Source of the DNA: Phyllobacteriaceae bacterium
GTDB lineage: Bacteria > Pseudomonadota > Alphaproteobacteria > Rhizobiales > Rhizobiaceae
Length of the DNA stretch: 64,000 bases
Assembly: GCA_002708825.1 (NCBI GenBank)
Contig: PAPF01000007.1
Span: 17,571-81,570 of the forward strand
Direction: 5' to 3'
The notes under the pieces: generated by a model
Told to the model about the DNA's origin: nothing
Database searches by the model: none
Seen by the model: only the letters and a program-made list of their open reading frames with translations
Position numbers and translations under genes: made by a program
Part shown: piece by piece, positions 1 through 7,288 of the stretch
Numbering within the stretch: position 1 is the stretch's first letter
Layout of the letters: each line of letters opens with the position of its first letter

Positions 1-1
1 G

Positions 2-1594
2 GCATTCCTCCTGTTCATCCTGTTCACCTCGAATCCCTTCACGCGCGTCGCCAGCCCGCCGGTCGAGGGACAGGACCTCAATCCGATCCTGCAGGATATC
101 GGCCTCGCCATCCATCCGCCGCTCCTCTATCTCGGCTATGTCGGCTTCTCCATCAGTTTCGCCTTTGCCGTTGCCGCGCTCATCGACGGGCGTGTCGATG
201 CAGCATGGGCGCGCTGGGTGCGGCCCTGGACCTTGGCCGCCTGGGTCTTCCTGACGGCCGGCATCGCCATGGGGTCCTACTGGGCCTATTACGAACTGGG
301 CTGGGGCGGCTACTGGTTCTGGGATCCGGTCGAAAACGCCTCCTTCATGCCATGGCTCGCCGGAACCGCGCTGCTCCACTCGGCCATCGTCATGGAAAAG
401 CGCTCCGCGCTGAAGATCTGGACGATCCTGCTGTCGATCATCACCTTCTCGCTGTCGCTTCTCGGCACCTTCCTCGTTCGCTCCGGGGTCCTGACCTCTG
501 TCCACGCCTTTGCCACCGATCCCTCGCGCGGCGTGTTCATCCTGATGATCCTGATGGTGTTCATCGGCGGTTCGCTGGCCCTGTTTGCCTGGCGGGCCGG
601 AAGCCTTTCGGCCGGCGGGCTGTTCCAGCCCGTTTCGCGAGAGGGCGCGCTGGTGCTCAACAACCTGTTCCTGACGACGGCCACGGCCACCGTGTTCATC
701 GGCACGCTCTATCCGCTGCTGCTGGAATCGGTGACGGGCGAGAAGATTTCGGTCGGCGAACCCTTTTTCAACCTGACCTTCGGGCCGCTGATGATCCCGT
801 TGCTGATCGCCGTGCCCTTTGGTCCGCTTCTCGCCTGGAAGCGGGGCGACCTCTGGGCGGCCAGCCAGCGGCTTTTCGCCGCTTTCGCCCTTGCCCTTGC
901 CGGCGTCGCTTTCGTGCTGGTCTTTGTTGACAGGACCGCTCTTTTCGCCGCGCTCGGCACCGGCCTCGCGGTCTGGCTGTTTGCCGGCAGCCTGACCGAT
1001 CTTGCCTTGAAGGCCGGGGTCGGCAAGGCTTCGGCTTCGGTCATGCTGCATCGGCTTCGTGGCCTTCCGGGTTCGGTTTTCGGAACCGCGCTCGGGCATT
1101 TCGGCCTTGGCGTGACGCTGCTCGGCATCGTCGCCGTGACTGCCTTCGAGACGGAGAACATCCTGACGATGGACAAGGGCGACACGCTCCCCGTTGCCGG
1201 TTACACGCTGCGTTTCGATGAAATGGCACCGGTCCGGGGGCCGAATTTCCAGGCTGACGAGGCGCGCTTCTCGCTGCTTTCGGCGTCCGGTGAGAAGGTC
1301 GCCGACATCGCTTCTTCAAAGCGCGTCTACAACGCCAGCCGCATGCCGACGACGGAAGCCGGCATCCATACCTTCGTCTTCTCCCAGCTTTATGTCTCGC
1401 TGGGCGATCCGGCATCCAATGGCGGCATGGTGGTGCGCGTCTGGTACAAGCCGCTCGTCACGCTGATCTGGCTTGGCACCGTGCTCATGATGTTTGGCGG
1501 CATCCTTTCGCTGGCCGACCGCCGCTTGCGTGTGGGCGCGCCCGCCAGGACGGGCCGCAAGCAGGAACAGGGAAGCTTGGAGGCGCGGGCATGA
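2..1594 (+). CDS. ccmF: Cytochrome c-type biogenesis protein CcmF (5' truncated by window edge)
   Basis: CcmF is the membrane subunit of the cytochrome c heme lyase. With CcmH it attaches heme to apocytochrome c on the periplasmic side. The reading frame is open from base 2, so the N-terminal part lies outside the window. The visible part has many hydrophobic segments and the tryptophan-rich WWD heme-handling region (GGYWFWDPVENASFMPWL, near bases 305-357), followed by a long periplasmic domain and a last membrane helix near 1456-1510. The stop overlaps the ccmH start by 4 bases (ATGA), so the two are translationally coupled, as in the rhizobial cycHJKL operon. Family identity is firm. Confidence 0.96.
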   Translation, partial: AFLLFILFTSNPFTRVASPPVEGQDLNPILQDIGLAIHPPLLYLGYVGFSISFAFAVAALIDGRVDAAWARWVRPWTLAAWVFLTAGIAMGSYWAYYELGWGGYWFWDPVENASFMPWLAGTALLHSAIVMEKRSALKIWTILLSIITFSLSLLGTFLVRSGVLTSVHAFATDPSRGVFILMILMVFIGGSLALFAWRAGSLSAGGLFQPVSREGALVLNNLFLTTATATVFIGTLYPLLLESVTGEKISVGEPFFNLTFGPLMIPLLIAVPFGPLLAWKRGDLWAASQRLFAAFALALAGVAFVLVFVDRTALFAALGTGLAVWLFAGSLTDLALKAGVGKASASVMLHRLRGLPGSVFGTALGHFGLGVTLLGIVAVTAFETENILTMDKGDTLPVAGYTLRFDEMAPVRGPNFQADEARFSLLSASGEKVADIASSKRVYNASRMPTTEAGIHTFVFSQLYVSLGDPASNGGMVVRVWYKPLVTLIWLGTVLMMFGGILSLADRRLRVGAPARTGRKQEQGSLEARA

Positions 1595-2070
1595 CCGCTG
1601 CTGCCCGGCGATGGCTGGCATTCTTCGCCGCTTGCCTTTTCCTGGCGTTGCAGGCCGTTCCCGCGCTTGCCGTCCGGCCAGACGAGATGCTGGCTGATCC
1701 CAGGCAGGAAGAGCGCGCGCGGGAGATTTCCGCCGGACTGCGATGCCTTGTCTGCCAGAACCAGTCAATCGACGACAGCGATGCGGATCTTGCACGCGAC
1801 CTGCGCGTTCTCGTGCGCGAGCGGATCAGTGAAGGCGACACGAATGAAGAGGTGATCGACTTCGTCGTCTCCCGCTATGGGGAGTTCGTGTTGCTGAAGC
1901 CCCGTTTCACGGCCCAGACCGTCCTTCTATGGGGCGCTCCACTGCTCGTCCTGCTTTTCGGCGGCGCGCTGGTCATCATGAGCATGCGAAACCGCCGCCG
2001 CCCTGCGCCTGCCGGGCTGAGCGCGGAGGAAGATGCCGAACTGAAGAAGATTCTCAACGACGGCGACTGA
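1591..2070 (+). CDS. ccmH: Cytochrome c-type biogenesis protein CcmH (CycL)
   Basis: A 159-residue thiol-disulfide protein that keeps the CXXCH heme-binding cysteines of apocytochrome c reduced for ligation by CcmF. It has an N-terminal signal or anchor segment (about residues 8-28), the family motif LRCLVCQNQSIDDSDADLAR with the redox pair CLVC near residues 51-54, and a C-terminal membrane helix near residues 110-130. The length matches rhizobial CycL; the extra TPR part found in E. coli CcmH is absent, as expected when CcmI/CycH is separate. It overlaps ccmF by 4 bases. Confidence 0.96.
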   Translation: MTAAARRWLAFFAACLFLALQAVPALAVRPDEMLADPRQEERAREISAGLRCLVCQNQSIDDSDADLARDLRVLVRERISEGDTNEEVIDFVVSRYGEFVLLKPRFTAQTVLLWGAPLLVLLFGGALVIMSMRNRRRPAPAGLSAEEDAELKKILNDGD

Positions 2071-2112
2071 CCGCCGGTCCGCTCTCCGTCCAGCCCGGAA
2101 AAGGAGCACGCC

Positions 2113-3351
2113 ATGGTCGCCACGTGGAGCCGGATCGAATTTCCCGGACATTCGGGAGCGTCGCTGGCCGCGCGTCTGGAAATGCCGGATGGCCCGGTAC
2201 GCGCCTACGCGCTCTTTGCCCATTGCTTCACCTGTTCCAAGGACATTCTCGCCGCCCGGCGGATCGCCGCCGACCTCGCGCGCGAGGGAATTGCCGTCCT
2301 GCGGTTCGATTTCACCGGGTTGGGATCGTCCGAAGGGGAATTCGCCAACACCAGCTTTTCCTCCAATTGCGGTGACCTGATCGCGGCGGCCGACTGGATG
2401 CGGGAGAACCACGCGGCGCCGGCCATCCTCATCGGCCACTCGCTCGGCGGCGCCGCAGTGCTCTCGGTCGCGGCGAGAATTCCTGAAGTCAAGGCGGTCG
2501 TGACCATCGGCGCGCCTTCGGATGCCGATCACGTCCTGCGTTCCTTTCACGCCTCGCTGGATGACATCCGCGAGAACGGATCGGCAGAGGTCGTGCTGGC
2601 TGGGCGCAGCTTCACGATTTCACGCGATTTCGTGGAGGACATCGAAACAGCCAGTGTCCGCGAGGCGGTCGGTCACATGCGCAAGCCGTTGCTGATCCTT
2701 CATTCTCCGCTCGACGAAACGGTCGGCATCGACAATGCAGCCGCCATTTTCCAGGCCGCGCGCCACCCCAAGAGCTTCATCTCGCTGGATCACGCCGATC
2801 ACCTGCTCACCAATCCCCGCGATGCCCAGTTTGCCGCATCGGTGATCGCCGGCTGGGTCTCGCGGTACCTGCCGGAGGATCGCGCCCAGGGCGAGGCCGC
2901 GCGCGAGCATGTGCGCGTTTCCGAAACGGGGCAGGGGCCTTTCCAGAACGCGGTCCGGGCGGGCCGTCACCGCCTCTTCGCCGACGAACCGGAAAGCGTC
3001 GGCGGGCTCGACACCGGGCCATCACCCTACGATTTTCTCTCCGCCGCGCTTGGCGCCTGCACCTCCATGACGCTGCGCATGTATGCGGACCGAAAGAAGA
3101 TCGATCTCGGACGGGTGACCGTCGATGTCAGCCATGCGAAGGTCCACATGGCCGATTGCGCCGAGTGCAGCGACGAGGAGAAGGCCAGCGGCGGCCGCAT
3201 AGACCGGTTCGAGCGCGTCATCACGGTCGAGGGCGGAGTGCCGGAAGGACTGCACGACAAGATCGTCGAGATCGCCGGGAAATGCCCGGTTCACCGCACG
3301 CTGGAGCATGGCTCGAAGGTGGCCACACGCGTCAACGGCGGCGACGGGTGA
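2113..3351 (+). CDS. Bifunctional alpha/beta hydrolase-OsmC family fusion protein
   Basis: The 412 residues fall into two domains. Residues 1 to about 255 are an alpha/beta hydrolase with the nucleophile elbow GHSLGG (Ser110), an Asp in SPLDETVG and a His in DHADHLL. Residues about 265-412 are an OsmC/Ohr-like domain with the two expected cysteines, Cys316 in LGACTSMTLRMY and Cys391 in GKCPVHRTL. OsmC proteins reduce organic hydroperoxides through such a cysteine pair; the natural substrate of the fused hydrolase is not known to me. The start follows an AAGGAG ribosome site 8 bases upstream. The gene stands between ccmH and degP, which are usually adjacent in rhizobia. Confidence 0.9.
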   Translation: MVATWSRIEFPGHSGASLAARLEMPDGPVRAYALFAHCFTCSKDILAARRIAADLAREGIAVLRFDFTGLGSSEGEFANTSFSSNCGDLIAAADWMRENHAAPAILIGHSLGGAAVLSVAARIPEVKAVVTIGAPSDADHVLRSFHASLDDIRENGSAEVVLAGRSFTISRDFVEDIETASVREAVGHMRKPLLILHSPLDETVGIDNAAAIFQAARHPKSFISLDHADHLLTNPRDAQFAASVIAGWVSRYLPEDRAQGEAAREHVRVSETGQGPFQNAVRAGRHRLFADEPESVGGLDTGPSPYDFLSAALGACTSMTLRMYADRKKIDLGRVTVDVSHAKVHMADCAECSDEEKASGGRIDRFERVITVEGGVPEGLHDKIVEIAGKCPVHRTLEHGSKVATRVNGGDG

Positions 3352-3470
3352 AGCCCGCAGGACCACATTACAAAAGTTTCATTCGCCGGAAAGAGCGAGG
3401 TAATGTGACGTGACCTAGATATCCTTCCGAAGGCGCCGCAACAGCGCCAAACGAGGAAAGGATATCTTAC

Positions 3471-5000
3471 ATGACCTCAACCAGTTCAAAGCTGCGCATC
3501 CGCTTCATGGCAGCTGCCGCCGCGACCGCCATCGCTGCGGGCACGGGCATGGCAACGCTTTCGCCGGTTGCCCACGCCGAAGCCGTTCGCGTGGAGACGG
3601 CGCAGGTCAATCCGGGCTTCGCCGATGTCGTCGAGAAGGTCTCGCCCGCCGTCGTTTCCGTGCGCGTCAAGAGCGACATCCAGCCCACCAGCAACAACGG
3701 CTTCTCCTTCAACATCCCTGGCATGCCGGGGATGGAGGACCTTCCCAACGATCACCCGCTGAAGCGCTTCTTCCGCGAATTCCGCGGTGACGGCAACGAA
3801 CGCAACTTCGACAACAGGCGCAGCGACCGCAACCAGCCCCGCCGCCTGCGTCCGACATCGCAGGGCTCCGGCTTCTTCATTTCCGAGGATGGCCTTCTGG
3901 TCACCAACAATCACGTGATCCAGGGCGGTTCGGCCTATTCCGTCGTCATGGATGACGGCACGGAACTCGACGCCAGGCTGGTCGGAACCGATCCGCGTAC
4001 GGATCTTGCCGTGCTCAAGGTCGAGGATGCGCGCAAGTTCACCTATGTGGCCTTTGGCGATGACAGCAAGGTACGCGTCGGTGAATGGGTGGTGGCCGTC
4101 GGCAATCCGTTCGGGCTCGGCGGGTCGGTCACCGCAGGCATCGTTTCGGCACGCGGCCGCGACATCGGCGCCGGCCCCTATGACGATTTCATCCAGATCG
4201 ACGCGGCCGTGAACCGGGGCAATTCCGGCGGACCGGCCTTCAACCTGAAGGGCGAGGTGATCGGCATCAACACGGCCATCTTCTCCCCGTCGGGCGGCAA
4301 TGTCGGCATTGCCTTCGCCATTCCGGCCTCCATCGCCAAGGATATCGTCAATGACCTGATCGACGACGGCGCCATCGAGCGCGGCTGGCTCGGCGTTCAG
4401 ATCCAGCCCGTCACCGATGACATCGCCGAATCGGTGGGTCTTGCCGACGCCAAGGGCGCCATCATCGCTGAGCCGCAGCCCGGCAGCCCTGCGCTCGCCG
4501 CCGGCCTCAAGGCAGGCGATATCGTGACGGCGGTCAACGACGAGACGATCGACAGCCCGCGGGATCTCGCCCGCAAGATCGCGGCCATCGAACCCGGCAC
4601 GGATGTCGATGTTGCGATCTGGCGCAATGGCGAGGCGAAGAACGTCACCGTCAAGCTCGGCATCATGCCGAAGCCCGACCAGATGGCCGGCAACGAGAAC
4701 GGCCAGCGTGCAATCCCGGCCGAGCCGGGCACGATGGACGAGTTCGGCCTGACCATGACCCCGGCCGACGATGGCAAGGGTGTCGTGGTGACCGACGTCG
4801 AGCCCGGTTCCGACGCGGAGGATCGCGGCATCCAGGCCGGTGACGTCATCGTGTCGGTCAACTCCAACCCGGTCAGCAGCGTGGCGGATGTGGAGAAGTC
4901 CGTCGATAAAGCCGGCAAGGCCGGCCGCAAGGCTGTCCTGCTGCAGGTTGAACGCAACGGCCAGAACCGCTTCGTCGCGCTTCCGGTCCTGCGTGGCTGA
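3471..5000 (+). CDS. degP: Periplasmic serine endoprotease DegP (Do family, HtrA)
   Basis: A periplasmic quality-control protease and chaperone that degrades misfolded envelope proteins. The 509 residues comprise a signal peptide (about 1-36, ending near AHAEA), a trypsin-like domain with His148 (TNNHVI), Asp178 (RTDLAVLK) and Ser252 (GNSGGP), and two PDZ domains at about 295-390 and 415-505. A charged insert rich in Asn, Arg and Asp (about residues 95-127) precedes the protease core. The ribosome site GAGGAAAGG lies just upstream of the ATG. Its place after the ccm genes and before a two-component pair is the rhizobial order. A strong hairpin terminator follows at 5094-5136. Confidence 0.95.
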   Translation: MTSTSSKLRIRFMAAAAATAIAAGTGMATLSPVAHAEAVRVETAQVNPGFADVVEKVSPAVVSVRVKSDIQPTSNNGFSFNIPGMPGMEDLPNDHPLKRFFREFRGDGNERNFDNRRSDRNQPRRLRPTSQGSGFFISEDGLLVTNNHVIQGGSAYSVVMDDGTELDARLVGTDPRTDLAVLKVEDARKFTYVAFGDDSKVRVGEWVVAVGNPFGLGGSVTAGIVSARGRDIGAGPYDDFIQIDAAVNRGNSGGPAFNLKGEVIGINTAIFSPSGGNVGIAFAIPASIAKDIVNDLIDDGAIERGWLGVQIQPVTDDIAESVGLADAKGAIIAEPQPGSPALAAGLKAGDIVTAVNDETIDSPRDLARKIAAIEPGTDVDVAIWRNGEAKNVTVKLGIMPKPDQMAGNENGQRAIPAEPGTMDEFGLTMTPADDGKGVVVTDVEPGSDAEDRGIQAGDVIVSVNSNPVSSVADVEKSVDKAGKAGRKAVLLQVERNGQNRFVALPVLRG

Positions 5001-5093
5001 CCAAGGGCTTGCTGCCCCTGCCGGCCGGCTGACGATTGCCGGCCGGCGGGTTGCGGCGGGATGCAGCCCCGTTCGTCATGTCTGACAGGCTGC

Positions 5094-5136
5094 GCGGCAG
5101 CGGGTTTCCCATCGCCCGCTGCCGCATTCTTGTTTC
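5094..5136 (+). terminator. Rho-independent terminator after degP
   Basis: An 11-bp perfect stem, GCGGCAGCGGG (5094-5104) and CCCGCTGCCGC (5115-5125), has a 10-base loop and a T-rich tail (ATTCTTGTTT). A second GC-only inverted repeat without a T tract lies at 5020-5047. This separates degP from the response regulator gene. Confidence 0.7.
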
Positions 5137-5148
5137 GGGGAGTTTGCC

Positions 5149-5874
5149 TTGGGAAATATGCAGTCCCAAATCGGCCGGGAATCCGTTAAGACCGTCGCCA
5201 TGAAGATACTGGTGATCGAGGACGACCGGGAAGCCGCCGACTATCTGGCCAAGGCTTTCGAGGAAAGCGGGCATGTCGCGCATGTCGCCGGCGACGGCGA
5301 GACCGGCTTCGCGCTCGCCGAAACCGGTGGCTACGACATACTCGTCGTCGACCGCATGCTGCCGCGCCGCGACGGCCTGTCGGTGATCGCGGGCCTGCGC
5401 GCGCGCGGCATCGAGACGCCGGTTCTCATCCTGTCGGCGCTCGGCGAGGTGGATGACCGCGTGACCGGCCTGCGCGCCGGCGGCGATGACTACCTCACCA
5501 AGCCCTACGCCTTTTCCGAACTGCTGGCGCGCGTGGAAGTGCTCAATCGCCGTTCCGGCGCCCGCGACAGCGAGACGGTCTACCGGGTGGGCGACCTGGA
5601 ACTGGACCGCCTTGCCCATTCGGTCCGCCGCGCCGGACAGGACATCACGCTGCAGCCGCGCGAATTCCGTCTGCTGGAATACCTCATGCGCCACGCCGGG
5701 CAGGTGGTCACCCGAACCATGCTTCTGGAAAATGTCTGGGACTACCATTTCGATCCGCAGACGAACGTCATCGACGTCCATGTCTCCCGCCTGCGGTCCA
5801 AGATCGAGAAAGGGTTCGAGACGCCCATCCTGCACACCGTGCGCGGCGCCGGCTACATGCTGAAGGCGGGATGA
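5149..5874 (+). CDS. OmpR/PhoB-family two-component response regulator
   Basis: An N-terminal receiver domain (KILVIEDD acidic pair, phospho-acceptor Asp in VVDRMLPRRDG, Lys in DDYLTKPY) is followed by a winged-helix DNA-binding domain (LQPREFRLLEYL and VDVHVSRLRSKIE). It would act as a DNA-binding regulator activated by the kinase gene 4 bases downstream. The start is uncertain. The TTG at 5149 or ATG at 5158 follows a GGGGAG site, but the ATG at 5200 (MKILVIEDD) puts the phospho-acceptor at residue 51, normal for the family, so the true protein may be 224 residues. Target genes are not visible. Confidence 0.93.
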   Translation: MGNMQSQIGRESVKTVAMKILVIEDDREAADYLAKAFEESGHVAHVAGDGETGFALAETGGYDILVVDRMLPRRDGLSVIAGLRARGIETPVLILSALGEVDDRVTGLRAGGDDYLTKPYAFSELLARVEVLNRRSGARDSETVYRVGDLELDRLAHSVRRAGQDITLQPREFRLLEYLMRHAGQVVTRTMLLENVWDYHFDPQTNVIDVHVSRLRSKIEKGFETPILHTVRGAGYMLKAG

Positions 5875-5878
5875 GGCC

Positions 5879-7288
5879 ATGCGCCTGCCGGCGATCCTCA
5901 ACACGACCGCGGCGCGCCTGTCGGCCCTGTTCCTTCTCCTGTTCATGGTCTGCGCCATCGCGCTCGTCACCTACATGACCGCCCTGTCGGTGCGGATGCT
6001 CACCGGCCAGACGCGCGAGGCCATCGACCAGGAGATCGCCCAGCTTAACCAGGTCTACCAGATCGCCGGACTGCCGGGCCTCGTGCGCGCGGTCGACCGG
6101 CGCGCCCGCCAGCCGGGCGCCAACCTCTTCCTGATCGCCGATCCGGCCGGCCGTATCCTGGCCGGCAATGTCGAGAGCCTTGCCCCCGGCATCCTCGACG
6201 AGACCGGCTGGACCGAGCGGCCCTTTTCCTATGTCCGGTATGGCGATCCGGGCGCCGTGCGCGAAGGTGGCGGGCCGCACCAGGCCATCGCCCGCGTTTT
6301 CGAACTGCCCAACGGGCTGATCGCCCTTGTCGGCAAGGACCTTGGCGAACCCGAACGCCTGCGTGTGGTCGTCCGCCGGGCTCTGATCCTGGCGCTCGGC
6401 ATGATGGCGCTCGGCGGTTTCCTGATCTGGTTCTTTGTCGGGCGCCGGGCGCTCAAGCGGATCGACGCGGTATCCGCGGCCAGCCGGCGTATCATGGGAG
6501 GAGACCTGGCCGGCCGCCTTCCGGTCAGCGGGTCGGGCGACGAGTTCGACCGGCTGTCGGTGAACCTCAACGCCATGCTGGCGAGGATTGGCGAACTCAA
6601 CGACGGCCTGAAGCAGGTCGCCGACAACATTGCCCACGATCTCAAGACCCCGCTCACCCGGCTGCGCAACCGCGCCGAGGCTGCCCTTGCCTCCGGAACG
6701 AACGAGACGGAACTGCGCGCCGGCCTCGAACAGGCCATCGCCGAATCCGACCAGTTGATCCGCACCTTCAATGCCATCCTGATGATCTCGCGGCTTGAGG
6801 CGGGCAACGGCGCGAGCGAGCGCGGGCCTGTCGACCTGGCCGGTGTCGCGCGCGACGTGTGCGAACTCTACGAACCGCTCGCCGAGGAGGCGGGGGTCGC
6901 GCTGGCCTGCGGCACGCTGGAGGATGCCACGGCGACCGGAAACCGCGAACTGATCGGCCAGATGGTATCCAATGTCGTCGACAACGCGATCAAGTATGCC
7001 GGCGGCGAGGGCAAGGCGGCCCGCGTCACGGTATCGGTGGTGAACGGACCGCAAGGTCCCGTCCTCACCGTCAGCGACAACGGGCCGGGCATCCCGCCCG
7101 ACGATCGCGAACGTGCCACGGAACGCTTCGTGCGGCTTGAGGAAAGCCGCAGCCTTCCGGGCTCGGGGCTGGGGCTGGCGCTTGCCAAGGCGGTGATGAA
7201 GTTCCACGGTGGGCGCCTTGAACTCGGCGATGCGGAGCCGGGGCTTGCCGTGTCGATGATCTTTTCCAGGGGGGAGAAAACCAGATGA
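5879..7288 (+). CDS. Two-component sensor histidine kinase, HAMP type
   Basis: A membrane sensor kinase of 469 residues. It has a transmembrane helix at about 15-37, a periplasmic sensor region to about residue 160, a second helix at about 163-185, a HAMP linker (to about 240), a HisKA domain with phospho-accepting His253 (NIAHDLKTPLTRLRNR) and an HATPase domain with the N box (NVVDNAIKYA), G1 (DNGPGIP) and G2 (GSGLGLALAK). It starts 4 bases after the response regulator stop and overlaps glnE by 4 bases, so the three genes form one transcription unit. The signal sensed is unknown. Confidence 0.94.
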   Translation: MRLPAILNTTAARLSALFLLLFMVCAIALVTYMTALSVRMLTGQTREAIDQEIAQLNQVYQIAGLPGLVRAVDRRARQPGANLFLIADPAGRILAGNVESLAPGILDETGWTERPFSYVRYGDPGAVREGGGPHQAIARVFELPNGLIALVGKDLGEPERLRVVVRRALILALGMMALGGFLIWFFVGRRALKRIDAVSAASRRIMGGDLAGRLPVSGSGDEFDRLSVNLNAMLARIGELNDGLKQVADNIAHDLKTPLTRLRNRAEAALASGTNETELRAGLEQAIAESDQLIRTFNAILMISRLEAGNGASERGPVDLAGVARDVCELYEPLAEEAGVALACGTLEDATATGNRELIGQMVSNVVDNAIKYAGGEGKAARVTVSVVNGPQGPVLTVSDNGPGIPPDDRERATERFVRLEESRSLPGSGLGLALAKAVMKFHGGRLELGDAEPGLAVSMIFSRGEKTR

